Shown one piece after another: positions 1 to 8,353 of a DNA stretch of 64,000 bases. Below the pieces are notes generated by a model. It saw only the letters and a list, made by a program, of their open reading frames with translations, did no database searches and was not told the origin of the DNA. The stretch comes from Pantoea trifolii (lineage in GTDB: Bacteria; Pseudomonadota; Gammaproteobacteria; Enterobacterales; Enterobacteriaceae): the NCBI RefSeq assembly GCF_024506435.1, contig NZ_JANIET010000002.1:124001-188000 (forward strand), given 5' to 3'. The stretch's first letter is position 1. The number at the start of each line of letters is the position of its first letter. The position numbers and the translations under genes were made by a program.

Positions 1-2
1 CG

Positions 3-116
3 CCGCAGGTGCTGTTGTTCTATCAGGATGATCTCTATGCCGCACGTAAAAATATCAGCGGCGTAGTGATGCAGCCCGGCGGACAAATCGTCGTACGCGA
101 CGCGGTGAAGCAATAA
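3..116 (+). CDS. C-terminal end of a peptide-type ABC substrate-binding protein (partial)
   Basis: Only the last 37 codons are in the window, reading to a TAA at 114-116. The residues (QDDLYAARKNISG, then VVMQPGGQIVVRDAVKQ) resemble the C-terminus of family 5 periplasmic solute-binding proteins (DppA/OppA/GsiB type). It lies 18 bases upstream of two DppB/DppC-like permeases, which is the usual operon order, and would deliver substrate to them in the periplasm. Too little is left to judge substrate. The assignment rests mainly on context. Confidence 0.65.
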   Translation, partial: PQVLLFYQDDLYAARKNISGVVMQPGGQIVVRDAVKQ

Positions 117-134
117 CCCAATGGTTGATGTGAT

Positions 135-1055
135 ATGAAAGCGTACGTCGCAAAAAAGGTGCTTTCGCTGCCGTTAATCATTTTCGGCGTGTCGATTATC
201 GTGTTTATCGCCATCCGCGCGCTGCCGGGCGATCCGGCGCGGCTGATGGCGGGACCAGAAGCGCCGCAGGAAGCGGTGGACCATATGCGCGTGCGGCTGG
301 GGCTGGATCGGCCGCTGCCGCTGCAATATGTCAAATTCGCGGCGGAAGCACTGCACGGCAACCTTGGCTTGTCGTTGCAGTCGCAGCGTCCGGTGATGAC
401 CGAGATCAGCGAGCGGTTGCCGTACACCTTATCGCTGGCTGCACTGGCGTATCTGTTGGCGATTGCGATTGGTGTGCCGGCAGGCATGACCGGCGCCATC
501 TATCGCCAGCGCATTCCCGATCAAATTGTGATGGTGCTGACCATTGCCGGTGCGTCGATTGCCAACTTCTGGCTGGCGCTGCTGGCGTTGAATTACTTCG
601 CCGTTGAGCTGGGCTGGTTACCGCTGTTAGGTGCTGATTCGTGGAAAAACTACATCATGCCGACTGTCACGCTGGCGATTTTGCCGATGGCGATGATTGC
701 GCGCATGACGCGTTCCAGCATGCTGGATGTGCTGAGCCAGGATTACATCCGCACCGCCAAAGCCAAGGGATTATCCTCTGCCAGCATTAACTGGAAGCAC
801 GCGCTGCGTAATGCGCTGATCCCGATTGTGACCATCGTGGCGCTCAACTTCGGCAGCCTGATTGGCGGCGCGGTGGTGACCGAATCGGTGTTCAACTGGC
901 CTGGCATTGGCCGCTTGTTGGTGGATTCGGTGCGCTACCGCGATTATCCGGTGATTCAGGGCGTGACGCTGGTGGCGGTTACCGGCGTGGTGCTGATGAA
1001 TCTGGCCGGCGAAATCCTGATTGGCCTGCTCAATCCAAAAATAAGGTTCGACTGA
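135..1055 (+). CDS. DppB-type ABC transporter permease
   Basis: 306-residue inner-membrane permease of the dipeptide/oligopeptide/nickel ABC family. It begins with the conserved N-terminal membrane helix (ending FIAIRALPGDPA) and carries the ATPase-coupling EAA loop near residues 200-225 (DYIRTAKAKGLS, then HALRNALIPIVT). It forms the translocation pore with the next gene, whose ATG at 1055 overlaps this stop by one base. No ATPase gene is visible; it must lie upstream or elsewhere. A downstream ROK kinase hints that the cargo may be a sugar or aminosugar rather than a peptide, which is inference only. Confidence 0.9.
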   Translation: MKAYVAKKVLSLPLIIFGVSIIVFIAIRALPGDPARLMAGPEAPQEAVDHMRVRLGLDRPLPLQYVKFAAEALHGNLGLSLQSQRPVMTEISERLPYTLSLAALAYLLAIAIGVPAGMTGAIYRQRIPDQIVMVLTIAGASIANFWLALLALNYFAVELGWLPLLGADSWKNYIMPTVTLAILPMAMIARMTRSSMLDVLSQDYIRTAKAKGLSSASINWKHALRNALIPIVTIVALNFGSLIGGAVVTESVFNWPGIGRLLVDSVRYRDYPVIQGVTLVAVTGVVLMNLAGEILIGLLNPKIRFD

Positions 1056-1921
1056 TGAACAGCATTGAAACTTCTGTGCTGCCGCCGCGTTCGCGCAGCC
1101 GACACCTGCTCAGCATCCTGATAGCCAATCCATCCATTGCCATCGGCGGTGCGCTGGTGCTGCTGGTGGTGCTCGCCGCCGCGCTGGCTCCGCTGATTAC
1201 GCATTGGGATCCGGTGGAGCAGGATTTGCTTAATACCTTGCAAGCGCCGTCGGCCGCGCACTGGTTTGGCACCGACGATTATGGCCGCGACATTTTCTCG
1301 CGCGTGATTTTCGGCGCGCGCATTACGTTGTTTGAAGTGAGCTTGAGCGTAGCAATTTCAATGGTTATCGGCATTCCGCTTGGCATCATTTCTGGCTTAG
1401 CCGGACGCAAAATTGATGCGCTGATCATGTGGGTGATGGATATCATCTTCGCCTTTCCCGGCATCGTGCTGGCGATTTTGATTGTTAGCGTGCTCGGCGA
1501 AGGACTGACCAATATGCTGATCGCCATCTCGTTGTTCTCGATTCCTGTCTATGCGCGTTTGAGCCGTAACCTGACGCTGGGCCTGAAGAACATGGAGTAC
1601 ATCGAAGCGGCGCACATGCTCGGCGTGCGCTATCCGCGCATCATTACCCATTATATTCTGCGCAACTCGATTGGCCCGCTGATTGTGCAATCGACGCTGA
1701 CGGCGGGCGCGGTGGTGTTGTCTGCCGCCAGCCTGTCATTCCTCGGTTTAGGCGTGCAGCCACCGATGCCAGAGTGGGGCACCATGATGAGCGATGGGCG
1801 CAACTTCCTCGGCCTGAATATTTATGTGTCACTCTTCCCCGGATTGGCGATTTTGATTACCGTGCTGGGCTTCAATGTGCTGGGCGACGGTTTGCGCGAT
1901 GTGATGGATAAACGTTTATGA
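1055..1921 (+). CDS. DppC-type ABC transporter permease
   Basis: 288-residue second permease of the same transporter. A hydrophilic N-terminus precedes the first helix (about residues 28-50), then comes the DppC hallmark HWFGTDDYGRDIFSRV and, near residues 180-200, the EAA-type loop (EAAHMLGVRYPRIITHYILRN split across the cytoplasmic loop). Start overlaps the previous stop as TGATG and its own stop overlaps the next ATG (ATGA at 1918-1921), so the three genes are translationally coupled. DppB/DppC heterodimers import di- or oligopeptides, nickel, or in some bacteria chito- or cello-oligosaccharides. Confidence 0.9.
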   Translation: MNSIETSVLPPRSRSRHLLSILIANPSIAIGGALVLLVVLAAALAPLITHWDPVEQDLLNTLQAPSAAHWFGTDDYGRDIFSRVIFGARITLFEVSLSVAISMVIGIPLGIISGLAGRKIDALIMWVMDIIFAFPGIVLAILIVSVLGEGLTNMLIAISLFSIPVYARLSRNLTLGLKNMEYIEAAHMLGVRYPRIITHYILRNSIGPLIVQSTLTAGAVVLSAASLSFLGLGVQPPMPEWGTMMSDGRNFLGLNIYVSLFPGLAILITVLGFNVLGDGLRDVMDKRL

Positions 1922-2862
1922 GTAAACAATCTGCGGTGATTTGCCTCGATCTGGGTGGTTCTTTTATTAAGCTAGGCGTGATGAACGCGCAGGGTGAATT
2001 AACTCTTCTCGATCAGCAAAAAATCCCGGCGACAAGCTGGGACGAGTTCACCGCGCTGGTGAGCCGTATGATTGCCCAACATCACCTGCATTTTACTACC
2101 AGCAGTCCGGTGGCGATCTCTACCGCCGGCATTGTGGCACCCGATTCCGGCGAGATGTTTGCCAGCAATATTCCCGCGTTTCATCAGCGCAGTTTGGCAA
2201 AAGAGCTTGGCGCGATCCTGCAACGCGAGGTGATTGTGCATAACGATGCCGACTGTTTCACGCTGGCGGAAGCGCTGGCGGGAGCGGGCAAAGGGCACAA
2301 AGTGGTGTTTGGCGCGATTCTCGGTTCGGGCGTTGGCGGCGGATTGGTGGCGGATGGCCGCATCATCACCGGGCAGAACGGTTTGACCGGCGAATGGGGA
2401 CATGGGCCGATCACGCTAACCGAAGTGGAGATCGATGGCGTCACGCGTCGATTGCCGCGCAAGGCCTGTCCGTGCGGCCAAAAAGGCTGTCTTGACAGCT
2501 ACGGTGGCGCACGTGGGCTGGAAAATCTGCATCAAACGCTGCATGACCGCACGGCAAGCAGCGTAGAAATCATTGAAAGCTGGCAGCAGCAGGAGGCGCA
2601 GGCGCAGCAAACCATTCAGGCATGGCTGCAAATTGTCGGGCAGCCGCTGGCGTACAGCATCAACATCACCGGCGCGTCACGCGTGGCGGTTGGCGGCGGA
2701 TTGGCATCGGTGGCTCCGTTGATCGCGGCGTTAGATGAGGTGGTGCAGGGCTGCGTGCTTAGCCGCACCGCGCATCGCTTAGTGGTGCCAGGCGAGTTCG
2801 CGCATCACGGCGGCATGATGGGCGCGGCCCTGTTGGCGCGTGATTTAACCAGGCGCGCATAA
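1918..2862 (+). CDS. ROK family sugar kinase
   Basis: 314-residue ROK protein. The N-terminal phosphate loop CLDLGGSFIKLG (about residues 9-20), the catalytic Asp region HNDADC, the adenosine-site GSGVGGG and the ROK zinc signature (GEWGH, then CPCGQKGCLDSYGG) are all present, so an active ATP-dependent sugar kinase is expected (glucose, N-acetylglucosamine or N-acetylmannosamine type). It has no N-terminal helix-turn-helix, so it is an enzyme and not a ROK repressor. Coupled by ATGA to the permease gene, it probably phosphorylates what the transporter brings in. Exact substrate is not readable from the sequence. Confidence 0.88.
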   Translation: MSKQSAVICLDLGGSFIKLGVMNAQGELTLLDQQKIPATSWDEFTALVSRMIAQHHLHFTTSSPVAISTAGIVAPDSGEMFASNIPAFHQRSLAKELGAILQREVIVHNDADCFTLAEALAGAGKGHKVVFGAILGSGVGGGLVADGRIITGQNGLTGEWGHGPITLTEVEIDGVTRRLPRKACPCGQKGCLDSYGGARGLENLHQTLHDRTASSVEIIESWQQQEAQAQQTIQAWLQIVGQPLAYSINITGASRVAVGGGLASVAPLIAALDEVVQGCVLSRTAHRLVVPGEFAHHGGMMGAALLARDLTRRA

Positions 2863-2876
2863 ACGCACCAATCCTT

Positions 2877-2900
2877 GTAGGGTCGCCATTCATGGCGACC
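2877..2900. repeat. Family A palindromic repeat with GTAG tail
   Basis: GTAG followed by GGTCGCCATTCATGGCGACC (2881-2900), a 20-base palindrome with two central unpaired bases. It sits 14 bases after the ROK kinase stop, where it could stabilise the 3' end of the transcript. One of many copies in this window. Confidence 0.9.
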
Positions 2901-3046
2901 TCTGCCAAAGCGCTGCCGCACCGTAACGCCAACCCTTCACCCATATTTGCGCTATCATATGCCGCTCACTCTTCTCAGTCCTGACGATGATTGTTTCAGG
3001 CAATCACGATCCTGACTGAGTTCTTCACTTGCGGTTCGGAAAACTC

Positions 3047-4279
3047 ATGTCATCAGTACAACCTCAACTTACTCAGCTGCCGGATGAGGCATCGCTGCCG
3101 CGTCAGAGCGTGCTAAAAGCCTTGTTCGCGCTCGGCACCGGCGGCTTTGCCATTGGTACCGGCGAATTCGTCATCATGGGCCTGCTGCCCGATGCAGCCA
3201 AGGGCCTCAACGTATCGATCCCCTCAGCCGGGCATCTCATCAGTATCTATGCGCTTGGCGTGGTGATTGGTGCGCCGCTGCTGGCAGTGCTGGGCGCACG
3301 CGCCTCACGCCGTAATTTCCTGATGACGCTGATGGGCCTGTTTGCTGCGGGCAACCTGCTGAGCGCCATTGCGCCGGGTTACTACTCAATGCTGCTGGCG
3401 CGTTTCCTCGCCGGTTTCCCGCACGGCACTTTCTTTGGCGTGGCGGCTTTAGTCGCAGCGGGTTTGGTGGAACGGCGCAAACGCGCGCAAGCGGTATCGA
3501 TGGTGCTGTTTGGCCTGACCATCGCCAACTTACTCGGCGTGCCCGCCGTGACGGCGATCGGCCAATGGTTTGGCTGGCGCGATGCCTTCGCCATTGTCGG
3601 CGGTCTGGCGTTGGTGACCTTACTGCTGATTTGGTTGTGGGTGCCAAACGTGGCGGGCGACAAAAATGCCAGCCCGCTGCGCGAATTGTCGGCGCTGACG
3701 CGCAAACAGGTATTGCTGACGCTGGCGATTGGCGCGGTAGGCAGCGGCGGTTTGTTCTCGGTGTTTAGCTACGTGAAACCGACCATGACCGAACTGGCGC
3801 AGATGCCGGTAAGCTGGATTCCGGCGGTGCTGGCGCTGTTTGGTTTGGGCATGATCATCGGCAACATCGCCGGTGGTCGTCTGGCCGATCGCGGCATTGA
3901 AAAGACCATTCGCATTTTGCTGATTTGGTCATTTCTGGTGCTCAGCGCCTTCGTGTTTGCCGCGCACTGTGCGCTGGCAGGCGCCATCAACGTGATGCTG
4001 GTGGGCACCATGGTGGCGCTGGCAGCGGTGCTGCAGATCCGTTTGATGGATGTCGCCGGTGATGCGCAAACCATGGCGGCGGCGATGAACCATTCGGCGT
4101 TTAACCTCGCCAACGCACTGGGCGCGTGGCTGGGCGGCGTGACCATTTCCGCTGGTTTAGGATGGCAATCCACCGGTTGGGTGGGCGCGATTCTTGCGGT
4201 GTTGGGTCTGCTGATTCATACGGTGGCGATGCGCGATGCACGCCGTAAATCGATTACCTTTGCGCACGAAAGCCATTAA
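3047..4279 (+). CDS. MFS efflux transporter, AraJ/YdhP-like (DHA1 family)
   Basis: Inner-membrane major facilitator protein of about 410 residues with 12 predicted helices. Early in the protein is the GTGEFVIMGLLP motif typical of AraJ/YdhP/NepI-like drug and sugar efflux proteins; a motif-A-like loop (GARASRRNFL) follows helix 2 and FLAGFPHGTFFG marks helix 4. A longer reading from a TTG at 3029 exists, but ATG 3047, preceded by GGA at 3037-3039, is the more likely start. Substrate is unknown. It is monocistronic, flanked by family A repeats on both sides, and ends before a convergent LysR gene. Confidence 0.88.
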   Translation: MSSVQPQLTQLPDEASLPRQSVLKALFALGTGGFAIGTGEFVIMGLLPDAAKGLNVSIPSAGHLISIYALGVVIGAPLLAVLGARASRRNFLMTLMGLFAAGNLLSAIAPGYYSMLLARFLAGFPHGTFFGVAALVAAGLVERRKRAQAVSMVLFGLTIANLLGVPAVTAIGQWFGWRDAFAIVGGLALVTLLLIWLWVPNVAGDKNASPLRELSALTRKQVLLTLAIGAVGSGGLFSVFSYVKPTMTELAQMPVSWIPAVLALFGLGMIIGNIAGGRLADRGIEKTIRILLIWSFLVLSAFVFAAHCALAGAINVMLVGTMVALAAVLQIRLMDVAGDAQTMAAAMNHSAFNLANALGAWLGGVTISAGLGWQSTGWVGAILAVLGLLIHTVAMRDARRKSITFAHESH

Positions 4280-4287
4280 CACGTTAA

Positions 4288-4307
4288 GGTCGCCATGGAT
4301 GGCGACC
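4288..4307. repeat. Family A palindromic repeat
   Basis: GGTCGCCATGGATGGCGACC, lying between two convergent genes (MFS stop at 4279, LysR stop at 4315). The right tail CAACAA is a variant of the usual CTACAA tail. Its location suits a shared 3'-end hairpin. Confidence 0.88.
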
Positions 4308-4314
4308 CAACAAA

Positions 4315-5190
4315 TCACGCCAACTTCTGCTGCAAAAACGCCATAAACACCCGATTGATCTCACTGCGTTGGCGATGCTGCGGATAGAGCGCATTGAGAT
4401 GCAGCGAGGTCGGTTGCCACTCTTCTAACACCGTCACCAGCTCACCGCTTGCCAGCGCCGGTGCCACGATAAACTCCGGCAACAGAATCAGCCCCAATCC
4501 GGCCACCGCCGCGTCACGTAACATTTCCCCGTTATTACTCACCATCGGCCCATGCACGCTAATCACTTTGCGCTGGTCGCCGTTAAACAGTTCCCAGCCG
4601 GTTTGGCTTTCGCGTCCGTAGCGTAAACACAAATGCTCGCTCAATTCTTCTGGCGTACGCGGCGCTCCTGCGCCTTGCAGGTATGATGGGCTGCCGCAAA
4701 TCACGCGGCGAAACTCGCCCAGCCGCTTAGCGATCAGGCTCGAATCGGGCAGCGTACCGATGCGGATCGCCATATCAAATCCTTCGCCGACCATATCGAC
4801 ATGCCGATCCGCCAGCTCAACCTGAAACTGCAAGCCCGGATGCAGGCTAAGAAACTCGGCGATAAACGGCGACAGATGGCTGATACCAAACGACATCGGC
4901 ACGCTCAGGCGGAAGCTGCCTTGCAGCACTTGCCGACGCCCCGATACCGCCAGTTCGGCTTCCTGCACATCATCCAGAATGCGCTGCGCGTGCTGCGAAA
5001 ACAGCTGACCGTTATCGGTCACCGAAAGCTTACGCGTGTTGCGATTCAGCAGCCGCGCGCCGAGCGACTCCTCCAGCGCGGCGATGCGGCGACTGACATA
5101 CTGCTTCGACAGCATCAGCTGTTCAGCGGCGGCGGTGAAGTTACCGGCTTTGATCACGGCTACATAAATGCGGAGATCTTCAATCTGCAT
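4315..5190 (-). CDS. LysR-type transcriptional regulator
   Basis: 291 residues, normal LysR length. The N-terminal winged helix-turn-helix covers residues about 2-60 (GNFTAAAEQLMLSKQYVSRRIAALEESLG), followed by a LysR substrate-binding domain. ATG at 5190 (MQIEDLR) is preferred over an upstream GTG at 5199 because GTGGA lies 6 bases before it. It is divergent from the pirin gene at 5314, with a palindrome in the shared intergenic region, so it probably controls that gene. Effector unknown. Confidence 0.9.
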   Translation of the reverse strand: MQIEDLRIYVAVIKAGNFTAAAEQLMLSKQYVSRRIAALEESLGARLLNRNTRKLSVTDNGQLFSQHAQRILDDVQEAELAVSGRRQVLQGSFRLSVPMSFGISHLSPFIAEFLSLHPGLQFQVELADRHVDMVGEGFDMAIRIGTLPDSSLIAKRLGEFRRVICGSPSYLQGAGAPRTPEELSEHLCLRYGRESQTGWELFNGDQRKVISVHGPMVSNNGEMLRDAAVAGLGLILLPEFIVAPALASGELVTVLEEWQPTSLHLNALYPQHRQRSEINRVFMAFLQQKLA

Positions 5191-5206
5191 ATTGTCCACT
5201 TATCGG

Positions 5207-5221
5207 TGACAGTCATTGTCA
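5207..5221. promoter_or_regulatory. Palindrome in LysR/pirin intergenic region, possible operator
   Basis: TGACAGTCATTGTCA, two TGACA arms in inverted orientation around five bases, lying 17 bases upstream of the LysR start and 93 bases upstream of the pirin start. Position fits an operator for the divergent LysR protein; no experimental motif is known to me. Confidence 0.4.
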
Positions 5222-5231
5222 TTATCACGCA

Positions 5232-5259
5232 TTGTTAGGCAGATCAGTTTACGTATACT
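5232..5259 (+). promoter_or_regulatory. Candidate sigma70 promoter for the pirin gene
   Basis: TTGTTA (5232-5237) and TATACT (5254-5259) are separated by 16 bases and sit about 55 bases upstream of the pirin ATG. Reasonable matches to the -35 and -10 consensus. Confidence 0.5.
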
Positions 5260-5313
5260 TATCTGCAACGGGAAGGGCAATCGCCCCCCAACAGCAAATT
5301 TGAGGAGCAGACC

Positions 5314-6039
5314 ATGATTGAACAACGCCTGTCAGAACAACGCGGAGTGGGTGACCACGGTTGGTTGAATTCGCATCATACGTTCTCTTTCGCCAGTTAT
5401 TGGGATCCAAAACAAACCGGCTTCTCAGACTTGCTGGTGATCAATGATGACCGCGTTGCACCGGGTCGCGGCTTTGGTGCGCATCCGCACAACAACATGG
5501 AGATCATCTCCTATGTGCTGGAAGGCGCGCTGGAGCATAAAGATTCTATGGGCACCGGTTCGGTGATTGTGCCGGGTGATGTGCAGCTGATGAGCGCCGG
5601 TAGCGGCGTTACGCACAGCGAGTTTAACCACTCGAAAACCGACAATGTGCACTTCCTGCAGATCTGGATCGTGCCTGGCGAACGCAATTCGCCTCCGGGT
5701 TATCAGCAGATTTCGGTGGCGGAAAGTGACAAACGCGGTCAGCTGCGTCTGATTATTTCGCCGGAAGGGGAAAACGGATCGCTTAGCGTGCGTCAGGATA
5801 TCCGCATTTATGCCGGACTGTTCGACGGTGTTGAGCAGCAAACCCTCGCGCTGGATGCCGATCGTTACGCCTATATTCACGTGGCACGCGGCAGCATCGA
5901 AGTGAACGGCGTGAAGTTTAAAGAGGGCGACGGCGCACGTGTACGCAACGAAAGCGTGCTGGAGTTTGCTAACGGCGAAGATGCGGAAGTGCTGGTGTTT
6001 GATTTGCGTCCGCTGGAAGTGAATCATCCGCAGCGTTAA
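5314..6039 (+). CDS. Pirin family protein (YhhW-like bicupin)
   Basis: 241 residues, close to E. coli YhhW (quercetin 2,3-dioxygenase activity in vitro). The N-terminal pirin cupin holds the metal-site histidines in GAHPHNNMEI (about residues 57-66) and the later H/E ligands in SGVTHSEFNHS (about 100-110). It lacks a signal peptide and is cytosolic. RBS GAGGAG lies 9 bases before the ATG. It ends in a strong terminator and is transcribed alone, divergently from a LysR gene. The physiological substrate of this family is uncertain. Confidence 0.92.
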   Translation: MIEQRLSEQRGVGDHGWLNSHHTFSFASYWDPKQTGFSDLLVINDDRVAPGRGFGAHPHNNMEIISYVLEGALEHKDSMGTGSVIVPGDVQLMSAGSGVTHSEFNHSKTDNVHFLQIWIVPGERNSPPGYQQISVAESDKRGQLRLIISPEGENGSLSVRQDIRIYAGLFDGVEQQTLALDADRYAYIHVARGSIEVNGVKFKEGDGARVRNESVLEFANGEDAEVLVFDLRPLEVNHPQR

Positions 6040-6059
6040 TGATTAAAAAGCGGTCAAAG

Positions 6060-6090
6060 AGCAGTGCGAGCCATCGCGCTGCTTTTTTTT
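6060..6090 (+). terminator. Rho-independent terminator after pirin
   Basis: A 10-base stem (AGCAGTGCGA with TCGCGCTGCT, one G-T pair) and the loop GCCA are followed by a run of eight T. Confidence 0.9.
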
Positions 6091-6226
6091 ATGCGCGATC
6101 ACAGCGGTTGTAACACTTTTTCTTAACATTAATTGCAGTGATTAAGATCGCAATAATTATTTCCATACTCTCTTTAATAGTTAGCCAATGAACCTAAGCA
6201 TCACGGCTTAACATGAAGAGGGCAGC

Positions 6227-7540
6227 ATGCAAGAAAAAATCCCCGGAACGCGCTGGTATCGCGTCATCGCCCCGATTCTCATCACCTGCATTGTCTCATT
6301 CATGGATCGCGTCAATATCAGCTTTGCGCTGCCTGGCGGTATGGATCAGGATTTGGCGATCACCAGCCAAATGGCTGGCGTAGTAAGCGGTATCTTCTTT
6401 ATTGGTTATCTGTTTTTACAGGTGCCGGGCGGACGTATCGCGGTGAATGGCAGCGGCAAACGCTTTATCGCCTGGTCGTTGGTAGCGTGGATGGTGGTGT
6501 CGATCGCCACCGGTTTTGTCACCAATCACTATCAGCTGCTGGCGCTGCGTTTTGTGCTGGGGATTTCCGAAGGCGGCATGCTGCCGGTGGTGTTAACCAT
6601 GGTCAGCAACTGGTTCCCGGAAAAAGAGCTGGGTCGCGCCAACGCCTTTGTCATGATGTTCGCGCCGTTAGGTGGCATGTTTACTGCGCCGATATCGGGT
6701 TACATCATCAATGTGCTGGACTGGCGCTGGCTGTTCATAATCGAAGGCCTGCTTTCAGCGGTGGTGCTGCTGGTGTGGTGGCTGGTGATCGCCGATCGTC
6801 CTGAAGAGGCGCGCTGGTTACCGGCGCGAGAAAAGGAGTATTTGCTGCGCGAACTGGCGCGCGAAAAGGCTCAGCATCTGCAAAAGGAACCGGTCAGCAA
6901 AGCGCCGTTGAAAGCGGTGTTTCGCAACTCGGGCCTGATGAAGTTAGTGGCGCTCAACTTCTTCTATCAAACCGGCGATTACGGTTACACGCTGTGGCTG
7001 CCGAGTATCCTGAAAAATCTCACCGGTACCAACATGGCGGGCGTTGGTCTGCTGGCGGCGATTCCTTTTGTCGCGACGGTACTCGGCATCTACGCTATTT
7101 CGTGGTTAAGCGATCGCACCGGCAAGCGCCGTTTGTGGGTGATGGTGTCGCTGTTCTGTTTTGCCGCTGCCTTGCTGGCATCGGTGGTGCTGCATAATAA
7201 CGTCGTCGCCGCCTATATCGCGCTGGTGGTGTGCGGCTTCTTCCTCAAAGCGGCAACCAGCCCGTTCTGGTCGATTCCCGGACGTATCGCTGCGCCGGAA
7301 GTGGCGGGTAGCGCGCGTGGCGTGATCAATGGCTTGGGTAATCTGGGTGGATTCTGCGGACCGTACTTAGTAGGGATCATGACACTGCTGTATAGCCAAA
7401 ACGTGGCGATCTGCTGGCTGGCGGGTTCACTGGTGATTGCGGGAATCTTTACGCTGTTACTGCCGAAAGCGTGCGATATCAATCCATCTGAAACGCGCCG
7501 ACATATGAAAAGTAATCATTTGATGAGTGTGAAACATTAA
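6227..7540 (+). CDS. MFS transporter, anion:cation symporter family (ExuT/GudP-like)
   Basis: 437-residue inner-membrane permease. N-terminal residues around FMDRVNISFALP match the signature of the ACS family (hexuronate, glucarate, phthalate and similar organic anions), followed by FIGYLFLQVPGG and the helix 4-5 region RFVLGISEGGMLP. Start ATG 6227 has GAGGGC 7 bases upstream. It has no adjacent catabolic genes, so the organic acid carried cannot be named. A bidirectional terminator separates it from the convergent lumazine synthase gene. Confidence 0.88.
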   Translation: MQEKIPGTRWYRVIAPILITCIVSFMDRVNISFALPGGMDQDLAITSQMAGVVSGIFFIGYLFLQVPGGRIAVNGSGKRFIAWSLVAWMVVSIATGFVTNHYQLLALRFVLGISEGGMLPVVLTMVSNWFPEKELGRANAFVMMFAPLGGMFTAPISGYIINVLDWRWLFIIEGLLSAVVLLVWWLVIADRPEEARWLPAREKEYLLRELAREKAQHLQKEPVSKAPLKAVFRNSGLMKLVALNFFYQTGDYGYTLWLPSILKNLTGTNMAGVGLLAAIPFVATVLGIYAISWLSDRTGKRRLWVMVSLFCFAAALLASVVLHNNVVAAYIALVVCGFFLKAATSPFWSIPGRIAAPEVAGSARGVINGLGNLGGFCGPYLVGIMTLLYSQNVAICWLAGSLVIAGIFTLLLPKACDINPSETRRHMKSNHLMSVKH

Positions 7541-7594
7541 GTGAAGCGAGGCTGGCACTATTCTGAATATTAATAGTAGAAAGTCAGATTAAAT

Positions 7595-7628
7595 AAAAAG
7601 GGAGCGCCTGATGAGGTGCTCCCTTTTT
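7595..7628. terminator. Bidirectional terminator
   Basis: AAAAAGGGAGCGCCT pairs with AGGTGCTCCCTTTTT around the loop GATG. A-rich and T-rich arms on both sides make it work for the MFS gene (+) and for ribH (-). Confidence 0.9.
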
Positions 7629-7634
7629 AATGCA

Positions 7635-8072
7635 TTAATCAATCGACAGATTGTGAATAGCCAGCGCAGCGCGCGCGGCTTCTTTACCTTTCTTAATGAA
7701 ATGCTCGGTATAGAAGTTTTCGATAACATCAACCGGCTGGAAATTATGCGGCGTTAATGACACGGAGAACACCGGCACGTTGGTGGTCAGCTGCACATTC
7801 ATCAAGCCATCAACCACCGCAGCGGCAACGAAATCATGGCGATAGATACCGCCGTCAACCACCAGCGCCGCGCAGACAATCGCATCGTATTTACCGGTTT
7901 CAGCCAGACGCTTAGCCAGCAGCGGCATTTCAAATGCGCCAGGCACTTCCAGCACTTTTAATTCCGCTTCAACGGATTGATCGGCTAATTCTTTTTCAAA
8001 TCCCACCAGGGCATTATGGACAATTTCTTTGTGCCAGCCGGCTTTAATAAATGCAATTTTAATATTCTTCAT
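7635..8072 (-). CDS. ribH: 6,7-dimethyl-8-ribityllumazine synthase, type II (RibH2)
   Basis: Condenses 5-amino-6-ribitylaminouracil with dihydroxybutanone phosphate in riboflavin synthesis. The 145-residue protein starts KNIKIAFIKAGWH and carries the active-site strings EVPGAFEMPLLAKRL, VVDGGIYRHDFVAAAVVDG (with the catalytic-type His) and VPVFSVSLTPHNF. The YRHDF and LTPH variants are typical of the decameric type II enzymes known from Brucella and rhizobia rather than the icosahedral housekeeping enzyme (which has GGTAHFEY and LTTENIEQA). ATG 8072 is chosen; a longer reading to 8153 lacks family similarity. It is an orphan, not next to other rib genes. Confidence 0.88.
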   Translation of the reverse strand: MKNIKIAFIKAGWHKEIVHNALVGFEKELADQSVEAELKVLEVPGAFEMPLLAKRLAETGKYDAIVCAALVVDGGIYRHDFVAAAVVDGLMNVQLTTNVPVFSVSLTPHNFQPVDVIENFYTEHFIKKGKEAARAALAIHNLSID

Positions 8073-8254
8073 GGATATTCCGACATCACCTGTAATTGGT
8101 TCTTGCGCATAAAATAATGTGTTTGTATACCATATGTTACGTTTGTGATCCACAAAGCCCAGGTAGCGATAAATGCCTTGCTGCTTATTTCCCTGTAAAC
8201 CATCTGGTTATTCCGCGCTTGACGGCGACCATCGCCTGCAATACAAATAGACGC
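8073..8254. other. Divergent ribH2/thiamine-operon promoter region
   Basis: About 180 bases between the ribH2 start and the TPP riboswitch. It must hold the promoters for both directions. I saw no RFN element (FMN riboswitch) upstream of ribH2 and no clear operator. Confidence 0.5.
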
Positions 8255-8353
8255 GTCGGGGGAGTCTCGCCAAAGAGACTGAGAGGCTAATAGCGCACTG
8301 CGCGGCTTAGCGACCCTTTGAACCTGACCCAGTTGATACTGGCGTAGGAAGAC
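8255..8353 (+). ncRNA. TPP riboswitch (THI box)
   Basis: The conserved core is intact: CTGAGA at 8279-8284, ACCCTTTGAACCTGA (pyrophosphate and pyrimidine-binding region), and CTGGCGTAGGAA near the 3' end. The closing stem pairs GTC-GGGG at 8255-8262 with the GGAAGAC end at 8347-8353. An extra stem (P3a type) lies between CTGAGA and ACCCTT. It precedes the thiazole synthesis and pyrimidine transport genes and should switch them off when thiamine pyrophosphate is abundant. Confidence 0.95.

Noticed and set aside
5425..6027. 200-codon open frame antisense to pirin
   Set aside because: His-rich translation with no family features; the sense frame is a clear pirin with a terminator.
8073..8254. 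Possible FMN riboswitch upstream of ribH2
   Set aside because: None of the conserved RFN strings was found; the only riboswitch here is the TPP element on the other strand.
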